This document shows positions 1-6,326 of a stretch of DNA of 6,623 nt, piece by piece. The first letter of the stretch is position 1, and the number at the start of each line of letters is the position of its first letter. The position numbers and the translations under genes were made by a program. Below the pieces are notes generated by a model. It saw nothing but the letters and a program-made list of their open reading frames with translations. It was not told where the DNA came from and made no database searches. The stretch is from an uncultured Bdellovibrio sp. (GTDB lineage: Bacteria; Bdellovibrionota; Bdellovibrionia; Bdellovibrionales; Bdellovibrionaceae): assembly GCA_946480995.1 (NCBI GenBank), contig CAMLMF010000147.1, positions 1 through 6,623 of the forward strand, written 5' to 3'.

Positions 1-1039
1 AAAACCTGTCAGTCTGTTTTTAAACTCCCACGGAAAAAACTTGTATCTGACTGAAATGCGCGTGCAAGAAGAGTTCGGTCGCGTGGTGCAGGTGTCATTA
101 AAAAACGCGCACTCAGAATGTGATCTTGAAATTCGCTTAATTCCCAAGCAATGCAATGTCATCGTGCGCGCCCAGGGGAAGCAAATTTCCTGGGAAAAGG
201 CTTTAGAGTTGGGGGCCTCGCCGGTGGTGGAAACTCCCCCGGCGCCCAGAACTTTAGAAGAGATTCACGAAGAGTGGCTAACTGAACAGGGCAGTGCAAA
301 GAAAAACTCTTTAGACCCCGTGGTGCAGTGGGAAAAACAAAAAGCCAAGGATTTAGGAAAAAAGCGCAAAGCTTTAGAAGAAATCCAGAAGCAAATTGAA
401 AGTGACAAGGCGGACGCGTGGTATGAGGCGGGTTTATTTTTAAAAACCCATGGGCATTTGCAAGTTCCCGAACATCTGGCTTCGTGTGTGCAGCCCAAAG
501 AGTCTTTAAGTTGGAATATCGAAAACTGCTTTACCAAAGCAAAACAGCTGGAAGGTAAAAAAGTGGGGGCCCGCGAACGCTTCACTGAACTTGAAGCTGA
601 AATCGCCAAACTTGAAAAGACCAAGTATTCTGAAAAACAAAAAAAGCCCCAACTTATTGACTTGATGAGCAAGGCTGAGGCGCGAGGGCGTAAGTTGACA
701 CTTCCGTCAGGGACCCTTGCCTATTGCGGTCGTTCCGCAGCGGATAACTTAGCACTGCTTCGTCAGGCCAAAGCGTGGGATTATTGGTTGCATTTGCGCG
801 ATTATCCAGGGGCCCATGCGATCATTCATCGCCAACGCGATCAAGAGCTGTCGCTAGAAGAAATTCAAGACGTCGCCGCATGGGTGGCGCGGGAATCTTT
901 ACCTGCAAAATCCCTGATGTTGGGGCAAAAAGTTGCTGTGGTGATCGTCGAATGTCGTTTTGTGCGACCGATCAAAGGTGATAAGCTGGGACGAGTCACT
1001 TATCATTCTGAAAAAAGCCTGAACTTAACCTTGAAATAG
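1..1039 (+). CDS. NFACT-family (RqcH/Rqc2/FbpA-like) protein, 5'-truncated by the window
   Basis: The frame is open from base 2 with no stop, and the residues before the first possible start (a TTG at 41) already match the family (FLNSHGKNLYL), so the true start lies upstream. About 345 residues are visible. They are the end of the NFACT-N domain (about 1-60), a first charged helical segment (about 107-140), a second one (about 178-213), and a C-terminal NFACT-R domain (about 230-345). NFACT-R carries the signature DYWLHLRDYPGAHAII (D260, W262, H264, P269-G270) and a typical end, GRVTYHSEKSL. In Bacillus, RqcH binds stalled 50S subunits carrying peptidyl-tRNA and recruits tRNA-Ala to add C-terminal alanine tails; older annotations call the family fibronectin-binding proteins. 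The stretch between NFACT-N and the first coiled coil is much shorter than in RqcH, suggesting the helix-hairpin-helix region is absent. Family assignment is firm. Alanine tailing by this protein is inference, and the catalytic NFACT-N residues lie outside the window. Confidence 0.88.
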   Translation, partial: KPVSLFLNSHGKNLYLTEMRVQEEFGRVVQVSLKNAHSECDLEIRLIPKQCNVIVRAQGKQISWEKALELGASPVVETPPAPRTLEEIHEEWLTEQGSAKKNSLDPVVQWEKQKAKDLGKKRKALEEIQKQIESDKADAWYEAGLFLKTHGHLQVPEHLASCVQPKESLSWNIENCFTKAKQLEGKKVGARERFTELEAEIAKLEKTKYSEKQKKPQLIDLMSKAEARGRKLTLPSGTLAYCGRSAADNLALLRQAKAWDYWLHLRDYPGAHAIIHRQRDQELSLEEIQDVAAWVARESLPAKSLMLGQKVAVVIVECRFVRPIKGDKLGRVTYHSEKSLNLTLK

Positions 1040-1048
1040 CCGCATTAG

Positions 1049-1067
1049 CCCTTGACTGACTCAAGGG
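1049..1067. repeat. Perfect inverted repeat over the -35 box (possible operator or hairpin)
   Basis: The 19-bp element CCCTTGActgacTCAAGGG has two perfect 7-bp arms around a 5-nt centre. It overlaps the predicted -35 box at 1052-1057, a position where a bound dimeric repressor would block RNA polymerase. As RNA it could also form a short hairpin just after the NFACT stop codon. No clean U-tract follows (TCTGTCTAGAATTTT), so it would be at best a weak terminator. Regulatory function is inferred from position and symmetry alone. Confidence 0.4.
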
Positions 1068-1079
1068 TCTGTCTAGAAT
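1052..1079 (+). promoter_or_regulatory. Sigma70-like promoter for the ABC-transporter operon
   Basis: TTGACT at 1052-1057 (5 of 6 to the -35 consensus) is followed by a 16-bp spacer and TAGAAT at 1074-1079 (5 of 6 to the -10 consensus). The predicted transcript start is near A1086, giving a leader of about 22 nt that contains the GAGGAG ribosome binding site. It sits in the only real intergenic gap of the window, directly before the first gene of the coupled unit. It is recognised by pattern only. Confidence 0.65.
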
Positions 1080-1093
1080 TTTGGGATCTGCAT

Positions 1094-1100
1094 AGAGGAG
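1094..1100 (+). promoter_or_regulatory. Ribosome binding site of the ABC ATPase gene
   Basis: AGAGGAG lies 7 nt before the ATG at 1108. It is a near-consensus Shine-Dalgarno site and supports that start over any internal one. Confidence 0.8.
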
Positions 1101-1107
1101 ATTCACC

Positions 1108-2052
1108 ATGATTCAAGTCAGAGATCTCACCAAAGATTACGGTCCACGACGTGCTATTGATAAACTTAGTTTTTCTGTGAACAAGGGCGACGTTGTCGGT
1201 TTTCTTGGTCCCAATGGCGCCGGTAAATCGACCACGATGAAAATTATCACAGGCTTTATGGCCCCCAGCCACGGTTCAGCTTCAGTGGCAGGCTTTGACG
1301 TTTTTGAAAATCCCTTAGAAGTCAAAAAGCGCATCGGTTACTTGCCGGAAACTCCACCGGTGTATGCCGATATGTATGTGCGTGATTATTTGCGCTATGT
1401 CGCGGCCCTTAAGCAAGTGCCTAAAGATAAAATGGAAAAGTTTGTCGATCATGCGATTGAAAAAACTAACTTGGGCGAAGTGCAAAAACGTTTGATTCAT
1501 CATTTGTCCAAGGGTTTTAAGCAACGCGTGGGTATTGCTCAAGCCATTGTGTCTGATCCTGAAGTTTTGATTTTAGATGAACCCACCGTCGGTTTAGATC
1601 CAAAGCAAGTGGCAGAAATCCGTGATTTGATTAAGGCCCTTAAAGGTCAGCATACGATCATCTTGTCCACGCACATTTTGCCGGAAGTGGAAGCGACTTG
1701 CGAAAAAGTTATCATCATCAACAAAGGCCGCATCGTTGCCGAAGACAGCATTCACAGTTTAGCGACCATGGAAAAGGGTCATCAACGTCTGCACGTGCGT
1801 TTGCGCAAAGATGTCAGTGATATGCAAGCAGTATTGTCAGGCGTACGCGAAGTGACGTCGGTGACGCTGGGCTCTTCGCAAAAAGAGTGGAGCATTGATC
1901 TGGCAGGCGGGGAAGACGTTGTCGACTCTATTTCCTCGTTGATCGTCAGTAAGGGGTTGGGTTTGTTGGAGTTAACTCCGGCGAAGCGTGATCTTGAAGA
2001 TGTCTTCTTAAAATTGACTTACGGACAAGAATCTAAAGGGGGCCCGGCATGA
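1108..2052 (+). CDS. ABC transporter ATP-binding protein, GldA-like
   Basis: This 314-residue protein is the cytoplasmic ATPase that would power the permease encoded next. All nucleotide-binding motifs are present: Walker A GPNGAGKST (34-42), Q-loop region GYLPETPPVY (77-86), signature LSKGF followed by KQRVGIAQA (133-146), Walker B VLILDEP (153-159), D-loop GLD (162-164) and switch histidine in LSTH (H189). A glutamate replaces the usual Q-loop glutamine and LSKGF replaces LSGGQ; both are usual in the GldA/ABC-2 exporter subfamily. Residues from about 225 form the C-terminal extension common in ABC-2 ATPases. The gene starts a coupled unit and overlaps the permease gene by 4 nt (ATGA). Gliding proteins of this type are known from Flavobacterium, but the same set is widespread, so a gliding role is not shown. 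The general call is very secure; the Gld-type call rests mainly on the neighbours. Confidence 0.95.
   Translation: MIQVRDLTKDYGPRRAIDKLSFSVNKGDVVGFLGPNGAGKSTTMKIITGFMAPSHGSASVAGFDVFENPLEVKKRIGYLPETPPVYADMYVRDYLRYVAALKQVPKDKMEKFVDHAIEKTNLGEVQKRLIHHLSKGFKQRVGIAQAIVSDPEVLILDEPTVGLDPKQVAEIRDLIKALKGQHTIILSTHILPEVEATCEKVIIINKGRIVAEDSIHSLATMEKGHQRLHVRLRKDVSDMQAVLSGVREVTSVTLGSSQKEWSIDLAGGEDVVDSISSLIVSKGLGLLELTPAKRDLEDVFLKLTYGQESKGGPA
2035..2042 (+). promoter_or_regulatory. Ribosome binding site of the permease gene
   Basis: AAAGGGGG ends 6 nt before the ATG at 2049. It lies inside the end of the ATPase gene and supports the start within the ATGA overlap. Confidence 0.6.
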
Positions 2053-2822
2053 GTGGCACACTGACAATTTTAAAAAAAGAACTTAAGGGATTTTATTTTA
2101 ATCCGACTTTTTGGGTGATCTGCTTTTTGATCAGCGTCATCTTTAGCTGGGTCTTTCCAATTCAGTTGAATTTGTTTTCGCAATTGCTGACAAACTATGT
2201 AATGCAGCAAGGGGTCCCGTCAAATCAGCTTAATATTCATTACGGAGTTTTCCTAAGACAACTTTCATACCTTAATCTTCTTTTGATCTTTGTCGTGCCG
2301 GCACTGACGATGAAACTTTTTGCAGAAGAAAAGAAGTTAAGAACATTTGATCTTCTTTTGACGTCTCCGGTAACTTCTTTAGAAATTGTTTTGGGCAAAT
2401 ACTTTGCAGCGTTAGGGGCCGTGTTAGGTTTAGTCTTCGTGGCGTTCCTTTATCCACTGTCCACCTCGTTGCTCGCGACCTTAAACTGGACGCCATTGAT
2501 CATCGCTTTCTGCGGGATCTTTTTGGTGGGCGGTGTGTATGCCGCGATGGACTTGTTTGCCTCGTCACTGACAGAAAATACGATTGTCGCTTACATCATT
2601 TCGATCATGTTTAATCTGTCGATATGGTTTATCGGGATCGGGGCTGAAGTGGTGGACAGCGAAGCGGGTCGCAAAGTTTTTGAACATTTGTCACTCAGTT
2701 CACATCTTTCGGCTTTGGTCGAAGGCACGATCCGTACAAATGGTTTGGTTTTCTTTTTCAGTGTCATCGTCTTGTTCTGCTTCCTAGCAGAACGTGTCGT
2801 TGAATCCTCGCGTTGGAGATAA
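2049..2822 (+). CDS. ABC-2 type permease, GldF-like
   Basis: This 257-residue integral inner-membrane protein would be the transmembrane half of the transporter. It begins with a short amphipathic segment (TILKKELKGFYFNPTFW) typical of ABC-2 permeases. Six hydrophobic segments follow, at about 21-40, 72-90, 115-138, 149-170, 176-198 and 232-248. The stretch PALTMKLFAEEKKLRTFDLL followed by LTSPV (about 84-108) matches the conserved cytoplasmic loop of GldF-type permeases, thought to contact the ATPase. Length and topology fit a full permease, probably working as a homodimer with two ATPase copies. It overlaps the ATPase gene by 4 nt, and the next gene starts 2 nt after its stop. The substrate cannot be read from the sequence. 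The ABC-2 permease call is secure and the Gld-like label well supported by context. Confidence 0.92.
   Translation: MSGTLTILKKELKGFYFNPTFWVICFLISVIFSWVFPIQLNLFSQLLTNYVMQQGVPSNQLNIHYGVFLRQLSYLNLLLIFVVPALTMKLFAEEKKLRTFDLLLTSPVTSLEIVLGKYFAALGAVLGLVFVAFLYPLSTSLLATLNWTPLIIAFCGIFLVGGVYAAMDLFASSLTENTIVAYIISIMFNLSIWFIGIGAEVVDSEAGRKVFEHLSLSSHLSALVEGTIRTNGLVFFFSVIVLFCFLAERVVESSRWR
2815..2818 (+). promoter_or_regulatory. Ribosome binding site that sets the GldG-like start
   Basis: GGAG lies 6 nt before ATG 2825, inside the last codons of the permease gene. It favours 2825 over an in-frame TTG at 2813, because that TTG overlaps this site itself. Confidence 0.65.
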
Positions 2823-2824
2823 GC

Positions 2825-4363
2825 ATGAGCAAATTAAGCAAAGTTTCTTTTCTGTTTGCAGGCATTTCCCTAGTTTCCATGGCGATCACACGCTATTTGA
2901 TTGGTGACTGGGTGCCTTTTTGTTGGGTCGCTTTAGGTTTGGCGGTTTTCTTCCTGGGCTTAGCTGCGGTGAAGGATCGCGCCTTTTTTGCCGAATTCTT
3001 TACGATGAAGACGACCAAAGAAGGCATGAGCATGGGCGTTTTGATCGCGTTGCTTTTGTCCGTCCTAATTATCGCGAACTACCTTGGCGTTAAATATTAC
3101 AAAGTCTGGGATTTTTCCGGAGCGAAAACTAACACTTTGTCAGAGCAATCTTTGAAGCTGGTCGACGGTTTAGATTCTGACTTGAAGGTTTTGTTCTTCT
3201 ATAAAAAGGGTGTCGAGGGCAACGAAGAAAATCGTCGTTTGTTCCGTGAACTTGTCAAAAAATACCAAGATCGCAGCAACAAGGTCAGTTTGGATTTTGT
3301 CGAAGTCAACGAGCGTCCTGATATCGCGCAAGAGTACGGTGTTGATAAAGGCAGCGGTGTCGTGTTTTTAAATTATAAAGGCCGTCGCAACCGCGTGGAA
3401 AAAATTGATGAACAAGAATTCACCAGCGCGATCGTCAAAGTCAGCCGTGAACAAACCAAAACGATTTATTTCACAGTCGGTCATGGTGAAAAAGATTTGA
3501 ACGATGCTCGTGAAGGTTTGGGCTTAGGGTCCGTAAAGACCATGCTTGAAAACAATCGTTACGCAGTCAAAGAATTGCCGTTGATTCAAAATGCCAAGAT
3601 CCCAGGCGATGCCGATGTGATTGTAATTGCAGGCCCCGTACAAAACTTCCAGGATTTTGAAATTGTCGCCTTGGAAAATTATCTAAAAAATGGTGGCAGC
3701 TTGTTGTTGGCGTTAGAGCCACAAAATACTGTGGGCCTTGAAAAGTTGGCGGCAAAGGTCGGTGTGGTTTTTGAAAACAATTACGTTTTCAACGTGGTCG
3801 ATACTCCGATGGGTCGCGGGATCAACCAGGGTCCGGTGATGGGCGCGGTTTTTTCTGACACGAATAAAATCACCAAAGCTTTCGGGCGCAGCGAAGTCAC
3901 TTTGTTCCGCTTCCCGCAGGGTCTTAAGAAAAAAGATATTCCTGCAGGTGTGGTCGTGGATGAAATCGTCAAAACAAGTCCGCAGGCCATTGCCAGCAAC
4001 AGTCTGCGCGTAACAGGTGAGGGTGTCGAAGGAACGTATGCCTTGGTCGATGAAGTCACAGGTCGTTGGCCGGGGGCAGAAGAATCCGCGAAACCTTTTA
4101 TGATGTTAGTTGCGGGCGACGTTGATTTTATGACCAATCAGATGCTTTACCAAAACTTGAATCGTGATCTTTTGTTAAATGCCGTTGCCGCTTTGGTGAA
4201 GGAAGAAAATATTGTCAGCATTACCGCGCGCGATGCGCAAGCGACGCAAATGATGCTGACGGAAACCAAATTCGCGATTTTCTTGTTTGCATTTATTATT
4301 CCACTTCCTATTCTGCTTTTAGGGGCCAGTGTCGGACTTTATCTTAGAAGGAGAAATGCATAA
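2825..4363 (+). CDS. GldG-like ABC transporter auxiliary membrane protein
   Basis: This 512-residue protein matches the GldG / ABC_transp_aux family. Hydrophobic segments at about 8-26 and 30-48 form an N-terminal hairpin. A third at about 70-88 leads into a large soluble domain (about 95-475) that should face the periplasm, and a last segment (about 482-506) ends in an arginine-rich tail (LRRRNA). Family-like features are NTLSEQSLKLV (103-113), the strand and loop IYFTVGHGEKDL (214-225), NYLKNGGSLLLALEP (285-299), and the closing block GDVDFMTNQ then NRDLLLNAVAALVKEE (431-461). GldG works with the GldA ATPase and GldF permease in Bacteroidota; its molecular job is not known. ATG 2825 is chosen as start because GGAG lies 6 nt upstream. 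The last base of the stop codon is shared with the next ATG (TAATG). Confidence 0.88.
   Translation: MSKLSKVSFLFAGISLVSMAITRYLIGDWVPFCWVALGLAVFFLGLAAVKDRAFFAEFFTMKTTKEGMSMGVLIALLLSVLIIANYLGVKYYKVWDFSGAKTNTLSEQSLKLVDGLDSDLKVLFFYKKGVEGNEENRRLFRELVKKYQDRSNKVSLDFVEVNERPDIAQEYGVDKGSGVVFLNYKGRRNRVEKIDEQEFTSAIVKVSREQTKTIYFTVGHGEKDLNDAREGLGLGSVKTMLENNRYAVKELPLIQNAKIPGDADVIVIAGPVQNFQDFEIVALENYLKNGGSLLLALEPQNTVGLEKLAAKVGVVFENNYVFNVVDTPMGRGINQGPVMGAVFSDTNKITKAFGRSEVTLFRFPQGLKKKDIPAGVVVDEIVKTSPQAIASNSLRVTGEGVEGTYALVDEVTGRWPGAEESAKPFMMLVAGDVDFMTNQMLYQNLNRDLLLNAVAALVKEENIVSITARDAQATQMMLTETKFAIFLFAFIIPLPILLLGASVGLYLRRRNA
4348..4353 (+). promoter_or_regulatory. Ribosome binding site of the DUF4340 gene
   Basis: AAGGAG lies 9 nt before ATG 4363. 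A closer ATG at 4356 is in another frame and reaches no useful reading frame, so 4363 is preferred. Confidence 0.65.
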
Positions 4364-5334
4364 TGAAACTAAAAGGTCGTACGATTCTTGTATTGTGTCT
4401 GTTGCTTTTCGGAGGCTATGCCCTTTATGACCATCAACAAGATAAAAAGAAAGAAGAAAAAAGTATGGCCGAAGCCCAACTGATGAAGTTGGACTTTGCG
4501 AAAGTGGATTATGTAGAAATTGATAAAGACGGACAGAAGACCGTTTTGCAAAGGTCGGCAGATGGCTGGAAGGTCACAGCGCCCATTCAAGATATCGCTG
4601 ACAATCAAGTGGCTGATGACTTTGTTAAAAACACCTTCCCAGAACGTGTGATTGACGTTGCCAAAGAGGGCGAAGGTATCGACTGGGCTTTGTACGGTTT
4701 GGACAAGCCCTTGGGCTCTGTCACGTTTAAAACGTCTGGTGGAGAACAAACGACTTTTGAAGTGTCAGAAAAGAAAAATTTTGAAGACGCTTCGTTTGTT
4801 CGTCGCGATAAAGAAAACCGCGTCTTGGTGGTGAACTCTATTTGGCAATCTCGTGTAAAAAAGACCGCAGCGGATTTCCGCGATCGCCATGTTCTGCGTC
4901 ACCGTATTGCCAGCGTGGACACGATCAAACTTAAAAACAGCAAAGGTTTGCAGGTCCTTCAGCGCGTCGACGGCACGTGGGTTGCTCCGGCACAAAAGGA
5001 CTTAAAGCTTGATCAAAACAAAGTGCGCGAAATTTTGACCATGATCGCTGATGCGCAAGCCTCAGAAATTATCGAAGGCCATCAAAATAAACCAAAAAAC
5101 TTAAAGACCTTGTACACGATGGATTTAGTTATGGATGGCAAAACTTGGACGGTGGAAGCTGGCCAAGGCAAAGACCTTGTGATCTTTGCCACAGTTTCAG
5201 AACCCGCATTCGTGTTACGGATGGAACCTGGAGCTTTGGATAAGTTAATCACTTTAACGACAAATGATTTAAAAGAGCAACCGGCGGACAGCGCCCTTCC
5301 GAAAGCGCAGCCAGAGCAGAAAGAACAGAAGTAA
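4363..5334 (+). CDS. DUF4340-type membrane-anchored protein, two-fold internal repeat
   Basis: This 323-residue protein has one N-terminal hydrophobic segment (about 7-22) after the basic start MKLKGR, and no lipobox cysteine fitting a lipoprotein. It is therefore probably anchored in the inner membrane with the rest in the periplasm. A lysine/glutamate linker (28-34) follows. The body fits DUF4340, a family of unknown function often encoded next to GldG-type proteins, including the segment LYGLDKPLGSVTF (110-122). The body appears to be two related halves: VDYVEID...VLQRSADGWKVTAP (48-74) and VDTIKLK...VLQRVDGTWVAPA (185-210), each followed by an acidic/helical stretch, an LY-containing segment and a C-terminal helix-like part. 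The tail (305-323) is rich in Pro, Gln, Lys and Glu. It is coupled to both neighbours by TAATG junctions, suggesting it acts with the transporter. The family call is good; the function is unknown. Confidence 0.8.
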   Translation: MKLKGRTILVLCLLLFGGYALYDHQQDKKKEEKSMAEAQLMKLDFAKVDYVEIDKDGQKTVLQRSADGWKVTAPIQDIADNQVADDFVKNTFPERVIDVAKEGEGIDWALYGLDKPLGSVTFKTSGGEQTTFEVSEKKNFEDASFVRRDKENRVLVVNSIWQSRVKKTAADFRDRHVLRHRIASVDTIKLKNSKGLQVLQRVDGTWVAPAQKDLKLDQNKVREILTMIADAQASEIIEGHQNKPKNLKTLYTMDLVMDGKTWTVEAGQGKDLVIFATVSEPAFVLRMEPGALDKLITLTTNDLKEQPADSALPKAQPEQKEQK

Positions 5335-6326
5335 TGCAAAAGATAGTTGTTAAGTCACCGACTCGCGTAGACCTGGCTGGTGGCACGTTGGATTTATGGC
5401 CTTTGTATTTATTTATTAACGGGGCATCGACTGTGAATGTGGCGATCAGCATTTACACGACAGCCGAACTGACTCCCCACAATGATGCAAGCATCGTGTT
5501 GGAATCTGCCGACTTAAAGATCAAAAAAAGCTACAGCAACTTGGTGGAAGCTCTTTCTGACACCGACCCAAAGATGGTGTTGTTGCAAACACAGCTAAGA
5601 TATTGGATGCCGACCAAGGGGTTTACTTTAAAAACTTTCTCTGACAGTCCGGTGGGCGGTGGCTTGGGTGGCAGTTCAAGCTTAACCATCAGTTTAATGA
5701 AAGCCTTTGCGCGCTTCTGTGATCGTCCGTTTCGGGACACCCACCACATGGTGCAAGTGGCGCACAATATCGAAGCGGAAATTCTGAATACACCGACGGG
5801 CACCCAAGATTACTATCCGGCAGCATCGGGTGGATTGAATGTCCTTCATTATGGTTATGATGGAATTAGCCAAGAAGTTATGCGCGTGGAAAGCACGCCG
5901 CTCGCAGAAAAGTTTATGTTGGTTTATACCGGTAAAGCCCATCACTCCGGTTTAAATAATTTTGAAGTGATGAAAGATTCCGTCACGAAGGATGCGAACA
6001 CATTGCAGGCCTTAAAAGACCTCAAGGTGATTGCGATTGAAACAGAGCATGCCGTGCGCTCTAAGAACTGGAAAGATCTTGGCACACTTTTTAAACGCGA
6101 GTTTGATGCACGCATTCGCTTGGCACCAGAGTTTTCTAGTCCTGAGATTGAAAAGCTTGCGGAAGTCTCTTTGCAGAATGGGGCTGAGGCTGTTAAAATT
6201 TGCGGAGCAGGGGGCGGTGGCTGTGTTCTTGTCTGGTGTCCTCCTGAAAAGCGCGAAGGAGTCGCAAACGCATGCCAAAAAGCCGGCTTTCAGGTGATGG
6301 ACGCAAAACCCGTCGATCCTCTGTAA
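5334..6326 (+). CDS. GHMP-family sugar kinase (heptose-7-phosphate kinase / fucokinase-like)
   Basis: This 330-residue cytoplasmic protein has the three GHMP kinase motifs: SPTRVDLAGGTLDLWP (8-23), the ATP-binding glycine-rich loop PVGGGLGGSSSL (106-117), and the C-terminal KICGAGGGGCVLVW (288-301). E149 and D159 (in GTQDYYPAASGG) fit the usual acidic catalytic region. The family phosphorylates small molecules such as sugars with ATP. Motif 1 and the QD..AA.GGLN pattern most resemble D-glycero-D-manno-heptose 7-phosphate kinase (HddA) and fucokinase relatives, rather than mevalonate or homoserine kinases, but the exact substrate cannot be fixed. Motif 1 reads AGGTLD where HddA-like enzymes usually have AGGGTD. 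The start shares one base with the preceding stop (TAATG) and has only a weak, AG-rich ribosome binding site, so translation probably depends on coupling. The last 55 nt also encode the start of the next gene in another frame. Confidence 0.85.
   Translation: MQKIVVKSPTRVDLAGGTLDLWPLYLFINGASTVNVAISIYTTAELTPHNDASIVLESADLKIKKSYSNLVEALSDTDPKMVLLQTQLRYWMPTKGFTLKTFSDSPVGGGLGGSSSLTISLMKAFARFCDRPFRDTHHMVQVAHNIEAEILNTPTGTQDYYPAASGGLNVLHYGYDGISQEVMRVESTPLAEKFMLVYTGKAHHSGLNNFEVMKDSVTKDANTLQALKDLKVIAIETEHAVRSKNWKDLGTLFKREFDARIRLAPEFSSPEIEKLAEVSLQNGAEAVKICGAGGGGCVLVWCPPEKREGVANACQKAGFQVMDAKPVDPL
6256..6261 (+). promoter_or_regulatory. Ribosome binding site, inside the kinase gene, for the last gene
   Basis: AAGGAG lies 10 nt before ATG 6272, within the kinase coding region. 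It decides the start of the next gene: no other ATG, GTG or TTG exists in that frame between the upstream stop (6245-6247) and the conserved domain. Confidence 0.7.

Noticed and set aside
265..672. Antisense reading frame of 135 codons
   Set aside because: It is the reverse of the NFACT coiled-coil region, has a Ser/Phe/Cys-rich low-complexity composition and no recognisable domain.
41..1039. NFACT gene starting at TTG 41
   Set aside because: The frame is open to base 2 and the codons before 41 encode family-conserved sequence, so the gene continues upstream.
1049..1080. Strong intrinsic terminator after the NFACT gene
   Set aside because: The stem is only 7 bp and the following sequence is not a U-tract; the promoter reading of the same bases is better.
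1339..1516. Degenerate ABC ATPase because of Glu in the Q-loop and LSKGF signature
   Set aside because: Both variants are normal in GldA-like and related ABC-2 exporter ATPases; Walker A, Walker B and the switch His are intact.
2813..2825. Earlier TTG start (2813) for the GldG-like gene
   Set aside because: The TTG overlaps the GGAG site that serves ATG 2825, and it would lie inside the permease gene with no site of its own.
4440..4465. A-rich tract as a possible slippage or frameshift site
   Set aside because: It encodes the Lys/Glu linker after the membrane segment, and the frame continues normally into the DUF4340 body.
3781..4749. Antisense reading frames at 3781-4137 and 4369-4749
   Set aside because: They lie entirely inside well-supported genes and have no family resemblance; the poly-Phe run in the second is just the reverse of lysine/glutamate codons.
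6031..6297. Second + strand reading frame within the kinase gene
   Set aside because: It lies in a shadow frame of the kinase gene with unnatural composition and no ribosome binding site that I could see; it is not the frame of the real overlapping gene at 6272.
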